Positions 62,896 to 64,000 of a stretch of 64,000 nucleotides of DNA are shown here, piece after piece (positions within the stretch are counted from its first letter, which is position 1; every line of letters begins with the position of its first letter). Under the pieces are notes generated by a model, which did no database searches, was not told where the DNA came from, and saw nothing but the letters and a program-made list of their open reading frames with translations. This DNA comes from Soonwooa sp032078105 (GTDB lineage Bacteria; Bacteroidota; Bacteroidia; Flavobacteriales; Weeksellaceae). A program made the translations under genes and the position numbers. The stretch covers positions 322,032 through 386,031 of the forward strand of contig JBJZOS010000003.1 in NCBI GenBank assembly GCA_046269235.1, in the 5' to 3' direction.

Positions 62896-63890
62896 TTTAC
62901 GTAGTTATTGCCTTTTTATGGCTTTCTGTTTGTTTGTATGTGATTTTTGGAGGTGCGGACTTCGGTGGAGGAATTATCGAACTATTCGCTGGAAAAAACA
63001 CGAAAAAGAAAGTCCACGACATTATGCACGACGCCATTGCGCCTGTTTGGGAAGCCAATCATATGTGGTTGATAATAGCAATTGTTGTTTTATTTGTTGG
63101 TTTTCCTCAGATATATGCCGGAATTTCAATTTATCTTCATATTCCTTTGGTATTGATGTTGGTCGGAATTATCGCTCGTGGAACGGCTTTTACCTTTAGA
63201 AATTACGATGCTGTAGAAGATCAATGGCAAGTATTGTACTCGGGGATATTTTATGCAGCAAGTTTGTTGACGCCGTTCTTTTTAGGCATTATTGCAGCAG
63301 CAACCGTTTCATCATCAATTAATCCTGAGGCCACCAACTTTTTGGATCTCTATATTTTTAGTTGGTTCAATCTTTTTGGTGTAGCTGTTGGATTTTTCAC
63401 GATTGCTATTTGTTCGTATTTAGCATGCATTTTTTCCATCCGAGAAAGCCGAAGTGATGAAGAAGTAACGATGATGATTGGAAAATCTAAAAAAGCAATG
63501 CTTTTTGTGGTCTTTACAGGTGCAATGGTTTTTGGCGCGGCATACTATTCGGATATTCCATTATTTCAGTGGATATTTTCGAAACCTTTAGGAATTGCAG
63601 CGGTTGTTGCTGCTACGATTTTGTTGGCTTTAATTTTCCATTGCATGAAAATTCGAAAACTTGTTCCGATTAGATTATTTGCAGGATTACAAGTGGTTTT
63701 AATTTTGGTTGCAGCAACCTATCAACATTATCCAGATATTGTTTTGTTAGGAAATGGAAATCACTATTCTTTACTAGAACAAGCAGCTCCAGAAGCAACA
63801 ATCAACGCATTAGCTTGGGCGCTATTAATTGGTTCTCTATTTATTCTTCCGTTCTTGTTTTATTTAATCTACGTGATGCGGCGTCAATAA
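62892..63890 (+). CDS. cydB: cytochrome bd ubiquinol oxidase subunit II
   Basis: 332 aa, eight or nine membrane segments. Family landmarks: FGGADFGGGIIELFAGK near the start, APVWEANHMWLIIAIVVLFVGFP, and RGTAFTFRNYD. It starts within the cydA stop (ATGA). No separate cydX-like frame is visible between cydB and the terminator 3 bases on. Confidence 0.95.
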   Translation: MIYVVIAFLWLSVCLYVIFGGADFGGGIIELFAGKNTKKKVHDIMHDAIAPVWEANHMWLIIAIVVLFVGFPQIYAGISIYLHIPLVLMLVGIIARGTAFTFRNYDAVEDQWQVLYSGIFYAASLLTPFFLGIIAAATVSSSINPEATNFLDLYIFSWFNLFGVAVGFFTIAICSYLACIFSIRESRSDEEVTMMIGKSKKAMLFVVFTGAMVFGAAYYSDIPLFQWIFSKPLGIAAVVAATILLALIFHCMKIRKLVPIRLFAGLQVVLILVAATYQHYPDIVLLGNGNHYSLLEQAAPEATINALAWALLIGSLFILPFLFYLIYVMRRQ

Positions 63891-63892
63891 AA

Positions 63893-63921
63893 AAAGCCAC
63901 TTCAAAATTGAAGTGGCTTTT
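63893..63921. terminator. bidirectional terminator
   Basis: GCCACTTCAA / TTGAAGTGGC perfect stem with A and T runs, between cydB and the convergent tRNA gene. Confidence 0.9.
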
Positions 63922-63924
63922 CCG

Positions 63925-63999
63925 TCGGGGCGGCAGGATTCGAACCTGCGACCTCCTGGTCCCAAACCAGGCGCGATGACCGGACTACGCTACGCCCCG
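63925..63999 (-). tRNA. tRNA-Pro (anticodon TGG)
   Basis: On the minus strand the acceptor stem CGGGGCG pairs with CGCCCCG, discriminator A. The anticodon stem-loop is CCTGG-TTTGGGA-CCAGG with anticodon TGG, and the T arm has GGTTCGAATCC. It is 75 bases long with no CCA encoded. The 5' end abuts the window edge at 64000. Confidence 0.95.
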
Positions 64000-64000
64000 A

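Noticed and set aside
1..64000. CRISPR arrays, insertion sequences, prophage or integrative elements
   Set aside because: No tandem direct repeats with regular spacers, no transposase or integrase gene, and no tRNA-associated attachment duplication were seen. The dispersed repeats are too few and too short for an IS.

Overview
The window looks like a chromosomal segment from a member of the Bacteroidota, class Flavobacteriia, most likely a Weeksellaceae/Chryseobacterium-group organism. It is strongly AT-rich. It carries gliding genes gldB and gldC, proteins with type IX secretion (T9SS) C-terminal sorting domains, an LpxC-FabZ fusion, TonB receptors paired with surface lipoproteins, and promoter elements of the Bacteroidota form TAnnTTTG. 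I see no phage, insertion sequence, CRISPR array or rRNA. Genus-level placement is inference.

Layout. 1-1.8 kb: end of hutU, then a membrane protein with a Cys-rich N-terminus and a TonB-plug-like C-terminus. 1.8-7.5 kb (minus): parE, a small membrane protein, parC and a rhomboid protease, coupled by one-base TAATG overlaps. 7.6-9.1 kb: cardiolipin synthase. 9.3-15.7 kb: a tripartite RND efflux operon. 15.8-24.1 kb: ahcY, a FUSC-like membrane protein, pepD, a secreted M4 metalloprotease, and radA. 24.2-31.3 kb (minus): a cobalamin-riboswitch operon with a BtuB-like receptor, a beta-propeller lipoprotein, a second surface lipoprotein and a T9SS-sorted protein. 31.5-35.4 kb: acpH, then a minus-strand run of GNAT, nadE, a barnase-like RNase, a 37-aa lipoprotein, barstar, GNAT and DinB. 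35.5-38.2 kb: gldBC and a trans-sulfuration enzyme. 38.5-42.2 kb (minus): a TonB receptor with a beta-helix lipoprotein. 42.5-49.3 kb: tsaC/sua5-like, cca, thyA, a frameshifted DUF2306 gene and an M1 aminopeptidase. 49.4-57.4 kb (minus): HD hydrolase, lpxD, lpxC-fabZ, lpxA, efp, a second lpxD-like gene, sucD and an outer-membrane barrel. 57.6-61.3 kb (minus): a lipid kinase, a DUF3298-type lipoprotein and gyrB. 61.5-64 kb: cydAB and a convergent tRNA-Pro(UGG).

Most of the content is core metabolism and envelope biology. The most interesting items are: (i) a barnase/barstar pair in the nadE transcription unit with a previously hidden 37-aa lipoprotein gene between toxin and inhibitor; (ii) the B12-riboswitch operon, whose two distal genes are uncharacterised surface proteins, one sent out by T9SS; (iii) a dispersed intergenic repeat present three times, always in the same orientation downstream of a gene; (iv) a DUF2306 gene split exactly at an A AAA AAG slippery heptamer; and (v) an orphan terminator hairpin implying an unannotated minus-strand RNA near 43.3-43.5 kb.

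Many start codons were moved inward from the longest open frame, because the upstream codon was TTG/GTG or because the signal peptide begins at a later ATG. Base composition, homology and repeat statements come from reading the sequence; no search was run.
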